Positions 1 to 5,925 of a DNA stretch of 19,764 nucleotides are shown here, piece by piece. The notes under the pieces are model-generated. The model ran no database searches, had not been told where the DNA came from, and saw only the letters and a program-made list of their open reading frames with translations. Source of the stretch: CAZVXI01 sp964631295 (GTDB lineage: Bacteria; Planctomycetota; Phycisphaerae; Phycisphaerales; SM1A02); contig CAZVXI010000048.1 of NCBI GenBank assembly GCA_964631295.1, forward strand, positions 1 through 19,764, written 5' to 3'. Position 1 is the first letter of the stretch, and every line of letters begins with the position of its first letter. Both the position numbers and the translations under genes were made by a program.

Positions 1-61
1 TCAGATTCCATCGGCCAGAGTCCGGCAGTGGCGAGCGCTGATCGCCTACCGCTGGGAAAGA

Positions 62-82
62 AACGGGGTCGGGAGTCGTTTT
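62..82 (+). repeat. Left inverted repeat of the RAYT element
   Basis: This 21-bp sequence begins AACGGGGTC and ends GAGTCGTTTT. Its exact reverse complement is at 830-850. It lies just past the 3' end of the transposase gene. GGGGTC...GAGTC-type repeats next to Y1 transposases are familiar to me from other genomes (memory, not searched). Confidence 0.85.
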
Positions 83-108
83 TGGCTGAGATGTCTGTTG
101 CTGTCATG

Positions 109-801
109 TTACACGCTCTTTCCTGGTCGGCCGATGGGACGCAGCGATGCCTCGATCCCCAGCTTTGTGGCCACGCGGCGTGTCCATGCGTCGTCGCCGT
201 ATGGAGCGCTGCGCGCGACACACCGCCGAACCGCATCGAGTTCTGCATCGGTCATCGGCGTATTGACATGACGAACCCAGGAACGCGGGCGCGGGATCGG
301 CCACCGGCTCAGCGTTGGGAGTTCCGCGTGGCGCACTGCGGGGCTGTGCCGACTCTGTGATCGCCAGAGCGAACACCATTGCCACGCTTCGGCATGCCTT
401 ACGAGATTCGCACGCAGCGCGTTTCGTTCGACGTACCGAAGCACGGTGTAGAAGTGGTCGTCCTTGTGGATCGGAAACGACTTGAAGCGCCCTTGATAGA
501 TCGGCCCTGTACCTGATGAATGGTGGTGTGCATGCCACCGCTGCGTGTGTGTCACGGTGAGCCATCGCATGAACTCGCTCAGATCTCCATCGCGTCGCGG
601 CCAGAGCACAAGGTGCCAGTGATTGGGCATGATGCAGTACCCGAGGAGGCGAATGTCGGGCTGCCGGTCAACCGCTTCGCGAAGCACCCGCTCGAAGGCA
701 GCGTAGTCATCATCGGTGTCGAAGAGCGTCATCCGGCCGACACCCCGGTTCAGCACATGGTATACGTAGCCGCCGCTGCTTACTCGTGGTCGTCTGGGCA
801 T
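109..801 (-). CDS. REP-associated tyrosine transposase (Y1_Tnp / RAYT family)
   Basis: This 230-residue protein is a single-domain HUH endonuclease of the IS200/IS605-like Y1 transposase superfamily, RAYT branch, which nicks and joins single-stranded DNA at REP-type hairpins. The N-terminus (YHVLNRGV, residues 14-21) and the metal-binding motif in NHWHLVLWP (His61 and His63) are diagnostic. The nucleophile should be one of the tyrosines in FYTVLRYVERN (Tyr118 or Tyr123). The basic C-terminus ending in GRPGKSV matches the GRPRK-like tail common in RAYTs. Length is typical and no frameshift is seen, so the gene looks intact. The start at 801 has no ribosome binding site but has TATAGT six nt upstream. 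The gene is flanked by 21-bp inverted repeats. Function is established for the family; activity here is inferred. Confidence 0.93.
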   Translation of the reverse strand: MPRRPRVSSGGYVYHVLNRGVGRMTLFDTDDDYAAFERVLREAVDRQPDIRLLGYCIMPNHWHLVLWPRRDGDLSEFMRWLTVTHTQRWHAHHHSSGTGPIYQGRFKSFPIHKDDHFYTVLRYVERNALRANLVRHAEAWQWCSLWRSQSRHSPAVRHAELPTLSRWPIPRPRSWVRHVNTPMTDAELDAVRRCVARSAPYGDDAWTRRVATKLGIEASLRPIGRPGKSV

Positions 802-807
802 GCGATC

Positions 808-813
808 ACTATA
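808..813 (-). promoter_or_regulatory. Candidate leaderless -10 box for the transposase gene
   Basis: The hexamer TATAGT on the minus strand is separated from the ATG at 801 by only 6 nt. With normal -10 to start-site spacing, transcription would begin at or next to the A of ATG. No clear -35 box and no Shine-Dalgarno site are visible. Confidence 0.4.
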
Positions 814-829
814 TGATGGGACGGCACAG

Positions 830-850
830 AAAACGACTCCCGACCCCGTT
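830..850 (-). repeat. Right inverted repeat of the RAYT element
   Basis: This is the exact 21-nt reverse complement of 62-82, placed upstream of the transposase start codon. It ends 16 nt before the TATAGT box, so it may also influence the gene's own promoter. Confidence 0.85.
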
Positions 851-949
851 GTTTACGCAGACCTGCTGATGGTCCTCTCCAACTGGGGAGCCACTTTATG
901 TCCATAAGTCGTTGACGTCTGCGAGCGAACATAACTCTGCACACTGACA

Positions 950-979
950 AAGCCCACGCTCGGGGGTGAGCGTGGGCTT
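950..979 (-). terminator. Hairpin, probable minus-strand terminator
   Basis: A perfect 12-bp stem (AAGCCCACGCTC with its complement) encloses a 6-nt loop. On the minus strand the stem is followed by TTTGTC-like sequence, weakly T-rich. It lies about 70 nt beyond the stop codon of the remnant at 1051, so it may be the old terminator of that gene. Confidence 0.5.
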
Positions 980-1050
980 GTGTGATCGCAGCATCGATCG
1001 CGTGGACCGACGCTGGTCTCACGGGATCATCCATATCGCGTCGTTGCCGA

Positions 1051-1251
1051 TCACGGATCGAGGATCTGCCACGGGCTGACCGGGCTTCCGCCTGGTCCCG
1101 GGTTACCGGAGAACGCAGACCAGAACGTCGGCTGATCAGCCGTCAGCCTGATCTCGTTGTCAATCCAGTTCCAGCCCGGTCGCGCGACCGCGAGAATCAA
1201 AGCGATTGTCGCAGAGCGGCCCGAGCGGAGCAATGGTGCATGCAGGGATTC
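1051..1251 (-). pseudogene. 3' remnant of an unidentified protein-coding gene
   Basis: The minus-strand frame from 1251 to the TGA at 1051 has two consecutive in-frame stops just upstream (1252-1257). Its last about 45 residues look coding: they include GWNWIDNEIRL, TADQPTFWSAF and a final WQILDP. Most codons there end in G or C, like the neighbouring genes. The peptide resembles the Trp-rich C-terminal part of hypothetical planctomycete proteins as I remember them, which is not verified. A hairpin suited to termination lies downstream at 950-979. The upstream part is missing, cut off before the next gene's terminator at 1346-1379. The alternative is a chance open frame of 67 codons. I do not know the parent family. 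Confidence 0.35.
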
Positions 1252-1345
1252 TCATTATGGATTGCTGCGAGACTGACACACTGCGCAAGCATGTCAATCT
1301 GGGCTCCACCCTTGAGGTCTGATGAACCATCGCGCGCGACAAGAA

Positions 1346-1379
1346 AGAAGCCCGCGGCCTTTTCAGGTCACGGGCTTCT
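1346..1379 (-). terminator. Rho-independent terminator of the cobalamin-fold gene
   Basis: On the minus strand a 9-bp stem (AGAAGCCCG with CGGGCTTCT) is extended inward by a second short G/C helix after one mismatch. It is followed directly by TTCTTGT. It starts about 36 nt after the stop codon of the gene at 1415-2128. Confidence 0.65.
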
Positions 1380-1414
1380 GGGATCAGATACGTGTGTGAT
1401 GGGCGCCGCGTTGC

Positions 1415-2128
1415 CTAAGCAGCCGCGCTTTTCCTCGCCACGCGATTGCGCCCGACGGTGCGCTGCTCTTCCGTAGCGCGGCGATCGGCGAACTGTTCGA
1501 GATTGTCGATCAGTTCCGCGGGTGTCCTGGCCCACAGGTCTGCGCCGATTTCTTCGGCAAGCCCTTCCGCGCGATTGAACACCCCCCCACCAACTGCAAT
1601 CTGCATGTCAGGCGTGGAGTTCACCGAGCGAATCGTGTCGATCAGCACGCGGATGTTGGGCGCATCAGTCGGGCCGGATGAGAACATCAGCAGTACATCG
1701 GGGTGATGGTTCCCCACTTCCGCGAGAACTTCATCGTTGGCGATGCCCCCGCCGCCGAAGAACACTTCGTATCCGTCCGCTTCGAGCAGGTCGGCCGTCA
1801 TCTGCCCTGCCAGTTCATCCGCTTCGCATTCGCCGGAGAACATGAGGATCTTGCGCCCCCGCCGTGGTTGCTGTGCAAACATCGCCTGACACTGGTCAGA
1901 CAGTGATCGCAGCAGACGCATCGCGTAATGATGGGCAAGCGTCGATAACTGGTCGGCGCGGAAGAGTTGATTGAGCAACTCCAGCGACGGCCAGAACACA
2001 TTGTGCGCAAGTTCCTCAGCACTCACACCCTCTTCATCTGTGCATTGACGAATGATCGCCCGCGCAGATGTGCGATCGCCGGCGCACAGCGCCTGAAACA
2101 ATCGTTCAACAGTCAGTTCGTGATTCAC
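1415..2128 (-). CDS. Cobalamin-binding-domain-like protein with a degenerate axial-His motif
   Basis: This 237-residue soluble protein has a helical N-terminal half (about 1-90, resembling the four-helix cap of B12 modules) and a Rossmann-like B12-binding half (about 93-215). The second half shows ILMFSGE, GYEVFFGGGG and IAVGGGVFNRAEGLAEEIGAD, matching the strand and glycine-loop pattern of cobalamin domains. The usual DxHxxG signature reads ADELAG at 103-108, so Asp is replaced by Ala and the cobalt-ligating His by Glu105. The protein may bind B12 without a protein ligand, bind another corrinoid, or use the fold for something else. Translation starts at GTG (2128), supported by AGGAGA 7 nt upstream. 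It stands alone, with a terminator downstream and a long 313-nt upstream region. Confidence 0.8.
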   Translation of the reverse strand: MNHELTVERLFQALCAGDRTSARAIIRQCTDEEGVSAEELAHNVFWPSLELLNQLFRADQLSTLAHHYAMRLLRSLSDQCQAMFAQQPRRGRKILMFSGECEADELAGQMTADLLEADGYEVFFGGGGIANDEVLAEVGNHHPDVLLMFSSGPTDAPNIRVLIDTIRSVNSTPDMQIAVGGGVFNRAEGLAEEIGADLWARTPAELIDNLEQFADRRATEEQRTVGRNRVARKSAAA

Positions 2129-2138
2129 GAGATCGTCT

Positions 2139-2144
2139 CCTGTG
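2139..2144 (-). promoter_or_regulatory. Approximate ribosome binding site that fixes a GTG start
   Basis: On the minus strand, AGGAGA lies about 7 nt upstream of the GTG at 2128. This supports GTG as the true start of the cobalamin-fold gene; no better in-frame start exists nearby. The boundary may be off by a few nt. Confidence 0.55.
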
Positions 2145-2315
2145 ATGTCTTCCCAGCAGCTTCATGCAAAGATCGTGGCATCGGGGTCCGTCCCTCAGCC
2201 ACGACGCATGGACCATGTGACCGGCTCCGTCCGATCAACTCAACGTACGCCGGCGATCCGCTTCGCGTTTGGCGTGCCGGTTCATCGAACCAAGTGAACA
2301 GATCGCTGGAGCAAT

Positions 2316-2341
2316 GCGCACAGTTGCACATCACTGTGCGC
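2316..2341. promoter_or_regulatory. Inverted repeat, possible operator
   Basis: GCGCACAGT and ACTGTGCGC form a perfect 9-bp dyad with an 8-nt spacer. It lies about 190 nt upstream of the GTG start at 2128. It has no T-run on either side, so an operator or RNA stem fits better than a terminator. Confidence 0.3.
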
Positions 2342-2410
2342 TATCGGACCGGCACAACACGCAGCACGACGGTTCAGCATCGATAGACGCGGGTCATGCG
2401 CGTCCGATAA

Positions 2411-2423
2411 GTGTCGGCGACAC
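2411..2423. repeat. Short palindrome downstream of paaY
   Basis: GTGTCG-G-CGACAC is a perfect 6+1+6 inverted repeat, 18 nt after the paaY stop codon. The one-base loop makes it a poor hairpin. It could be a protein-binding dyad or chance. Confidence 0.25.
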
Positions 2424-2441
2424 AAAGACGCGCCGCGACAA

Positions 2442-3035
2442 TCACTGCTCGTGCTTGGGCTTGTATAAAAGGTCTGGCACGCGCTGGCGCTTGGCCTCAA
2501 CCTCACGCAACGGCTCCACCTCGGTGGACGTCGCCAAGTAGCGCCGGGCGAGATGCTGGTAGTGGCCGGTCCCTTCGCTCTTCCAGCCGATCTCCTCGTC
2601 GGACAACTCACGCAGCAGCTTTGCGGGGATACCCGCGACAAGGTGCCGATCCGGAACCTGTGTCCCGGCCTTGACAAACGCCATTGCCGCGACGAATGCG
2701 CTCTCGCCAATCACCGCATCATCCATGATCACTGCATTCATACCGACCATGGCGTTGCGTCTGATTGTGCATCCATGCAGCACTGCGCCATGCCCGATGT
2801 GGCCGTCCTCTTCGATCACGACATCTTTCCCGGGAAAGCAGTGCACCGTGCAGTTGTCCTGCACGTTCGAGCCGGGCTTCATCATCAGCCGCCCGATATC
2901 GCCACGCAGCGACGCACCGGGCCCGACGAGACAGCCCGCACCAATGATTACATCACCAATCAGTGTCGCCATCGGGTGGACGTACGCTGTCGGATCAACA
3001 ACCGGACGGATACCTTCAAACTCATAACACGGCAT
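2442..3035 (-). CDS. paaY: PaaY/CaiE-type left-handed beta-helix protein (gamma-carbonic-anhydrase fold)
   Basis: This 197-residue cytoplasmic protein aligns end to end, from memory, with E. coli PaaY (about 196 aa). Shared stretches include MPCYEFEG, HPMATLIGDVI, ASLRGDIGR, EEDGHIGHGAVLHGC, VGMNAVIMDDAVIGE and RELSDEEI. Hexapeptide repeats run through residues about 15-130. His65, His82 and His87 are the expected zinc ligands of the gamma-class fold. In phenylacetate catabolism PaaY is a thioesterase that hydrolyses dead-end ring-CoA intermediates. CaiE of the carnitine pathway is a close relative, so the exact substrate is uncertain. The longer frame starting at 3071 is rejected because homologues begin at MPCYEFEG. 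It lies 48 nt after paaN on the same strand, but TACACT 7 nt before its ATG suggests a separate leaderless start. Confidence 0.88.
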   Translation of the reverse strand: MPCYEFEGIRPVVDPTAYVHPMATLIGDVIIGAGCLVGPGASLRGDIGRLMMKPGSNVQDNCTVHCFPGKDVVIEEDGHIGHGAVLHGCTIRRNAMVGMNAVIMDDAVIGESAFVAAMAFVKAGTQVPDRHLVAGIPAKLLRELSDEEIGWKSEGTGHYQHLARRYLATSTEVEPLREVEAKRQRVPDLLYKPKHEQ

Positions 3036-3042
3036 GCGCACG

Positions 3043-3048
3043 AGTGTA
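3043..3048 (-). promoter_or_regulatory. Candidate leaderless -10 box for paaY
   Basis: TACACT on the minus strand is 7 nt before the ATG at 3035, in the 48-nt gap after paaN. No Shine-Dalgarno site is present. This spacing would place the transcription start at the ATG. Confidence 0.4.
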
Positions 3049-3083
3049 CCGCGCCGCGCGCAACACTGCACAGAATCGTTGAA

Positions 3084-4772
3084 CTACACCCCGACCGGCG
3101 CGGCGACCTGCACCGGCACACGGCTCTGCACCACTCGGAAGCGCGGCGCCACGAACGCAACATCCGTCAGCGTTGCATTGCCCGACGGGTTCGCGCCCGA
3201 CACGTGGTAATCACTGAACGCGGCAGACTGATTGACGAATATCTGCCCTGTCAGGTTGCAACTCACCGGAACGCCTGCATCGGTCAGAGCATCCTCGGCA
3301 CGGGCAAGGACATCGGAGTCGGTGGAATACACGGCAGCCGTGATCGCCCCGAGCTCGCGCGCGCTTTGTGACGCAAGCTGGATGCTCTGGTTTGTGTCAT
3401 CTGTCGCGATGATGTACACAATCGGGCCGAACATCTCGCGCCAGTACAGATTGCGGTCCTTCGCATCCACTTTCAACACGAGCGGCGAACAGACACGTGC
3501 ATCGGGAAAGTGTTCATTCTCGATTGGCCCGGACTCGCGCAGGACCTCGCCGCCCTCAGACACCGCTTCGCCCACTCGCCCGGACGTGTGTTCATTTTGC
3601 ACCGCGCCGAGTATCTCCGCGCCGCGCTTCGAGTCGCCGAGCAGCCAGTCAATCCCGCCGACAATCGCACTGGCGACTTCATCGAACGACATGTGCTCGC
3701 CCCCCGCATCGATGCCATCGCGCGGGATGTAGATATTCTGCGTCGTTGTGCACATCTGCCCGGAATACAGCGACAGTGTGAACGCGAGATTGCCCGACAC
3801 CGCGCGCATGTCGTCAATGCTGTCGATCACCGCAGAGTTGACGCCGGCCTTTTCCGTGAACACGACGGCCTGCTTCGCGTTCTGCTCGATCCACTCGCCG
3901 AATGCGGACGACCCCGTGTAGTCGACGATGCGCACATCCGCGTGTGTCACCAGGTCCTTTGCGATCGGCGCATCCGGCTCATCCGCCGCGAGCGTGATGA
4001 TGTTCGGATCGAACCCCGCGTTCGCGATGACCTCTCGCGCGATCCTGACAGTCAACGCGAGCGGCAACACTGCACCCGGATGCGGCTTGACGACCACAGC
4101 ATTGCCTGTCGCCAGTGACGCAAAGATCGCCGGGTAGCTGTTCCATGTCGGAAACGTGCTGCACGCAACGACAGCCGAGACCCCTCGCGGAATGATGCGG
4201 AAGGTCTTCTCGAGATGCACTGTCTCGGTCTTGCTCACCTGCTTCGACCATGTCGCCTGTTCGGGCACAGCGTGCATGGCATCGTACGCATACGCGACGG
4301 CCTCGAGCGCGCGATCCTGCGCGTGCGGCCCCCCCGCCTGGAACGCCATCATGAATCCCTGCCCGGTCGTATGCATCACTGCAAACGCAAGTTCAAAGCT
4401 CCGCTTGTTGAGGCGATGCAGAATCTCCATGCATATGCCAGTACGCTCTTCAGCGGAGGCGTGCTTCCAGCCGTCCATCGCTTTCGACGCCGCCACGAGC
4501 AGGACATCAAGGTTCGGCCTTGGATACCGCACGTCGAGATCGAATCCGAATGGCGACCTTTCCGCCCCGACCATGCCATCTGACTCCGGCTGGTCGAGAT
4601 CGAACGGCGACCCCATCGCGGCCTTGAACGCGGCCTGGCCTTCCTCCCGAGCGTTCTCACCATAAATCTTCCCGCTGGGAACTTCCGGATACGCGCTGAA
4701 GTACTCGCGTGTGTGAATCGCGTTGATTGCTTTGTCGAGTGTGTCGCGGTGCTGGTCAAAAAGGGAAGTCAC
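3084..4772 (-). CDS. paaN: PaaN-type aldehyde dehydrogenase of phenylacetate degradation
   Basis: This is a 562-residue ALDH-superfamily enzyme of the stand-alone PaaN type, without the C-terminal MaoC hydratase domain found in E. coli PaaZ. Typical stretches are AFAVMHTTGQGFMMAFQ, GGPHAQDRALEAVAYAY, FPTWNSYPAIFASLATG and VVVKPHPGAVLPLALT. The catalytic Cys is Cys341 in SGQMCTTTQN, and the general-base region is FTEKAG (Glu307). The start is taken as GTG 4772, because GGAGG lies 6 nt upstream and homologues begin at the following SLFDQHR. The longer ATG frame from 4823 would overlap the divergent ATPase promoter. The expected role is NADP-dependent oxidation of the semialdehyde formed after ring opening, but biochemistry of this subtype is not something I can confirm. 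Its only pathway neighbour here is paaY. Confidence 0.88.
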   Translation of the reverse strand: MTSLFDQHRDTLDKAINAIHTREYFSAYPEVPSGKIYGENAREEGQAAFKAAMGSPFDLDQPESDGMVGAERSPFGFDLDVRYPRPNLDVLLVAASKAMDGWKHASAEERTGICMEILHRLNKRSFELAFAVMHTTGQGFMMAFQAGGPHAQDRALEAVAYAYDAMHAVPEQATWSKQVSKTETVHLEKTFRIIPRGVSAVVACSTFPTWNSYPAIFASLATGNAVVVKPHPGAVLPLALTVRIAREVIANAGFDPNIITLAADEPDAPIAKDLVTHADVRIVDYTGSSAFGEWIEQNAKQAVVFTEKAGVNSAVIDSIDDMRAVSGNLAFTLSLYSGQMCTTTQNIYIPRDGIDAGGEHMSFDEVASAIVGGIDWLLGDSKRGAEILGAVQNEHTSGRVGEAVSEGGEVLRESGPIENEHFPDARVCSPLVLKVDAKDRNLYWREMFGPIVYIIATDDTNQSIQLASQSARELGAITAAVYSTDSDVLARAEDALTDAGVPVSCNLTGQIFVNQSAAFSDYHVSGANPSGNATLTDVAFVAPRFRVVQSRVPVQVAAPVGV

Positions 4773-4778
4773 GGCTGG

Positions 4779-4783
4779 CCTCC
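4779..4783 (-). promoter_or_regulatory. Ribosome binding site that fixes the paaN GTG start
   Basis: GGAGG on the minus strand is 6 nt upstream of the GTG at 4772. This is the strongest initiation signal in the region and favours GTG 4772 over the ATG at 4823. Confidence 0.7.
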
Positions 4784-4811
4784 ATCGGTGGTGAGTCGTT
4801 GATTGAAACAC

Positions 4812-4817
4812 TATGGT
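4812..4817 (+). promoter_or_regulatory. Candidate leaderless -10 box for the lone ABC ATPase
   Basis: TATGGT is 7 nt before the ATG at 4825. It contains the alternative ATG at 4813, so if it is a promoter element the true start must be 4825. On the opposite strand the same spot reads ACCATA and lies in the region upstream of paaN. Confidence 0.38.
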
Positions 4818-4824
4818 AGCCACA

Positions 4825-5877
4825 ATGCCTGCGATCGAATTGCGACAGATCAGCCATCGCTACAGCCGCCGCGTGCCCACGCTGCGCGATGCATCCGCGT
4901 CGTTCGCGGACCGATCACTCAACGCGGTCATGGGGCCGTCCGGCTGCGGAAAAACCACGCTGCTGCGACTCATCGCAGGGCTCGAAAAACCCTCAGAAGG
5001 AACAATCCTGTTCGACAATGAGCCGGTGCTCGCCCGCGCACCTGATGCGCGCGATGTGGCCTTTGCCTTCCAGGATGCTGCGCTCTATCCGCACATGACA
5101 GTCCAGCAGAATCTCGCGTTCGTGCCGCGAATCCGAAAAACGAGCCATGCTGAGATCGACCGACGAACTGGCGATGCGACCGACCTGCTCCGCATCAGCC
5201 ACCTGCTTGATCGCAAGCCACACGAACTCTCAGCCGGCGAACGCCAGCGGGCGGCACTGGCCAAGTGTTTTGTCACCCAGCCGGGCATCATGCTGCTCGA
5301 TGAGCCGCTTGCGAACCTCGACGCACATCTGCGCGCGCATCTGCAACACGACATTCGGCTTGTTCACGAGCAACTCGGGTGTACGACCATCTGCGTGACC
5401 CACGCATGGCGAGAAGCCTGCGCGCTTGCAGACACCGTCATCGTCATGTCGCCCGGCCGGATCGAACAGACGGGGCCACCCGATGCCATCCTGCGCAATC
5501 CGGCCACCTGGCATGTCGCGCACGTCGTCGGCGATCCATCAGCGAATCTGCTGCGCGTCGATCTGGCTGATTCACAGCACCCTGCGCTGAGTTCGCTTGG
5601 CGACAAGGCGCGCGTTGTTCTCTGCTTCGCGCCCGCGGCTGTCAAAGTCGGAACTTCCAATGGCCACGCAATCCCGCTCACCGGCCGCATCCTTGTCAGT
5701 CATCGCGACGAACTGCTGGTGGAGACGCCGCTTGGTCGCATCGCCACTCGGAGCAATGAAGCAGCAGCAGGTCACCGCGCTGGCGATCCGATCAGCCTTC
5801 ATGTGAACCTATCGGACGTGTCCATCTTCGCGGACGATGACACCGGCAGCCGAGTTTGGCCAATCGATGCCGACTGA
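4825..5877 (+). CDS. MalK/UgpC-like ABC transporter ATP-binding protein (lone ATPase)
   Basis: This 350-residue cytoplasmic ATPase belongs to the CUT1 sugar-importer type. It shows Walker A GPSGCGKTT (37-45), Q-loop Gln83, signature LSAGE (135-139), Walker B IMLLDE (155-160) and H-loop His193. The C-terminal third (about 240-350) looks like the TOBE/OB regulatory domain of MalK-type proteins. The signature differs from canonical LSGGQ at two positions but keeps Ser and the second Gly, so activity is plausible. There are no permease or solute-binding genes in the window. It may therefore serve importers encoded elsewhere, as MsmX/MsmK-type ATPases do. Start 4825 is preferred over ATG 4813, which lies inside a -10-like TATGGT. 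It is divergent from paaN and upstream of the kinase and pentose genes. Confidence 0.87.
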   Translation: MPAIELRQISHRYSRRVPTLRDASASFADRSLNAVMGPSGCGKTTLLRLIAGLEKPSEGTILFDNEPVLARAPDARDVAFAFQDAALYPHMTVQQNLAFVPRIRKTSHAEIDRRTGDATDLLRISHLLDRKPHELSAGERQRAALAKCFVTQPGIMLLDEPLANLDAHLRAHLQHDIRLVHEQLGCTTICVTHAWREACALADTVIVMSPGRIEQTGPPDAILRNPATWHVAHVVGDPSANLLRVDLADSQHPALSSLGDKARVVLCFAPAAVKVGTSNGHAIPLTGRILVSHRDELLVETPLGRIATRSNEAAAGHRAGDPISLHVNLSDVSIFADDDTGSRVWPIDAD

Positions 5878-5887
5878 TGAACACTGC

Positions 5888-5896
5888 TGGTACAAT
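5888..5896 (+). promoter_or_regulatory. Extended -10 promoter of the kinase gene
   Basis: TGG-TACAAT fits an extended -10 element (TGnTATAAT). It is 29 nt before the ATG at 5926, leaving a leader of about 20 nt that contains GAGGGTGG as Shine-Dalgarno. No clear -35 box is seen. Confidence 0.5.
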
Positions 5897-5925
5897 GAAT
5901 CTTCAGGCGAGGGTGGTGCCGGCAT

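Larger units (their letters stand above)
57..855. mobile_element. RAYT element bounded by 21-bp inverted repeats
   Basis: A single minus-strand REP-associated tyrosine transposase gene (109-801) sits between two perfect 21-bp inverted repeats at 62-82 and 830-850. The repeats lie 26 nt beyond the stop codon and 28 nt before the start codon, so the arrangement is close to symmetric. Repeat ends and gene together look like one unit of about 0.8 kb. Outer borders are not defined by a target duplication, and none is expected for HUH-type Y1 enzymes. Whether the unit moves itself or is a domesticated REP-processing gene cannot be decided from one copy. Confidence 0.7.
851..1414. other. Mostly non-coding stretch with two hairpins and a gene remnant
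   Basis: No intact gene could be supported in this 564-nt stretch. It contains a 12-bp hairpin at 950-979, a coding-like minus-strand remnant at 1051-1251 and a terminator-like hairpin at 1346-1379. Longer open frames crossing it on the plus strand overlap the real minus-strand gene at 1415 and have no recognisable content. Confidence 0.6.
2129..2441. other. Intergenic region with two dyads
   Basis: These 313 nt separate the end of paaY from the start of the cobalamin-fold gene, both on the minus strand. The stretch holds a 9-bp inverted repeat at 2316-2341 and a 6+1+6 palindrome at 2411-2423. I could not match it to a cobalamin riboswitch: no B12-box-like sequence was found. Short open frames in it have no recognisable content. 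Confidence 0.5.

Noticed and set aside
982..1476. Plus-strand open frame of 164 codons
   Set aside because: It runs over two hairpins and into the 3' end of the well-supported minus-strand cobalamin-fold gene, with no protein-like features.
2129..2441. Cobalamin riboswitch upstream of the B12-fold gene
   Set aside because: No B12-box-like sequence or multi-stem pattern could be found by eye, and the dyads present are simple.
3036..3071. Longer start for paaY
   Set aside because: The extra 12 residues are absent from the family as I know it, and the -10-like TACACT lies inside the extension.
4773..4823. Longer ATG start for paaN
   Set aside because: No ribosome site; GTG 4772 has GGAGG at ideal spacing and fits the family N-terminus.
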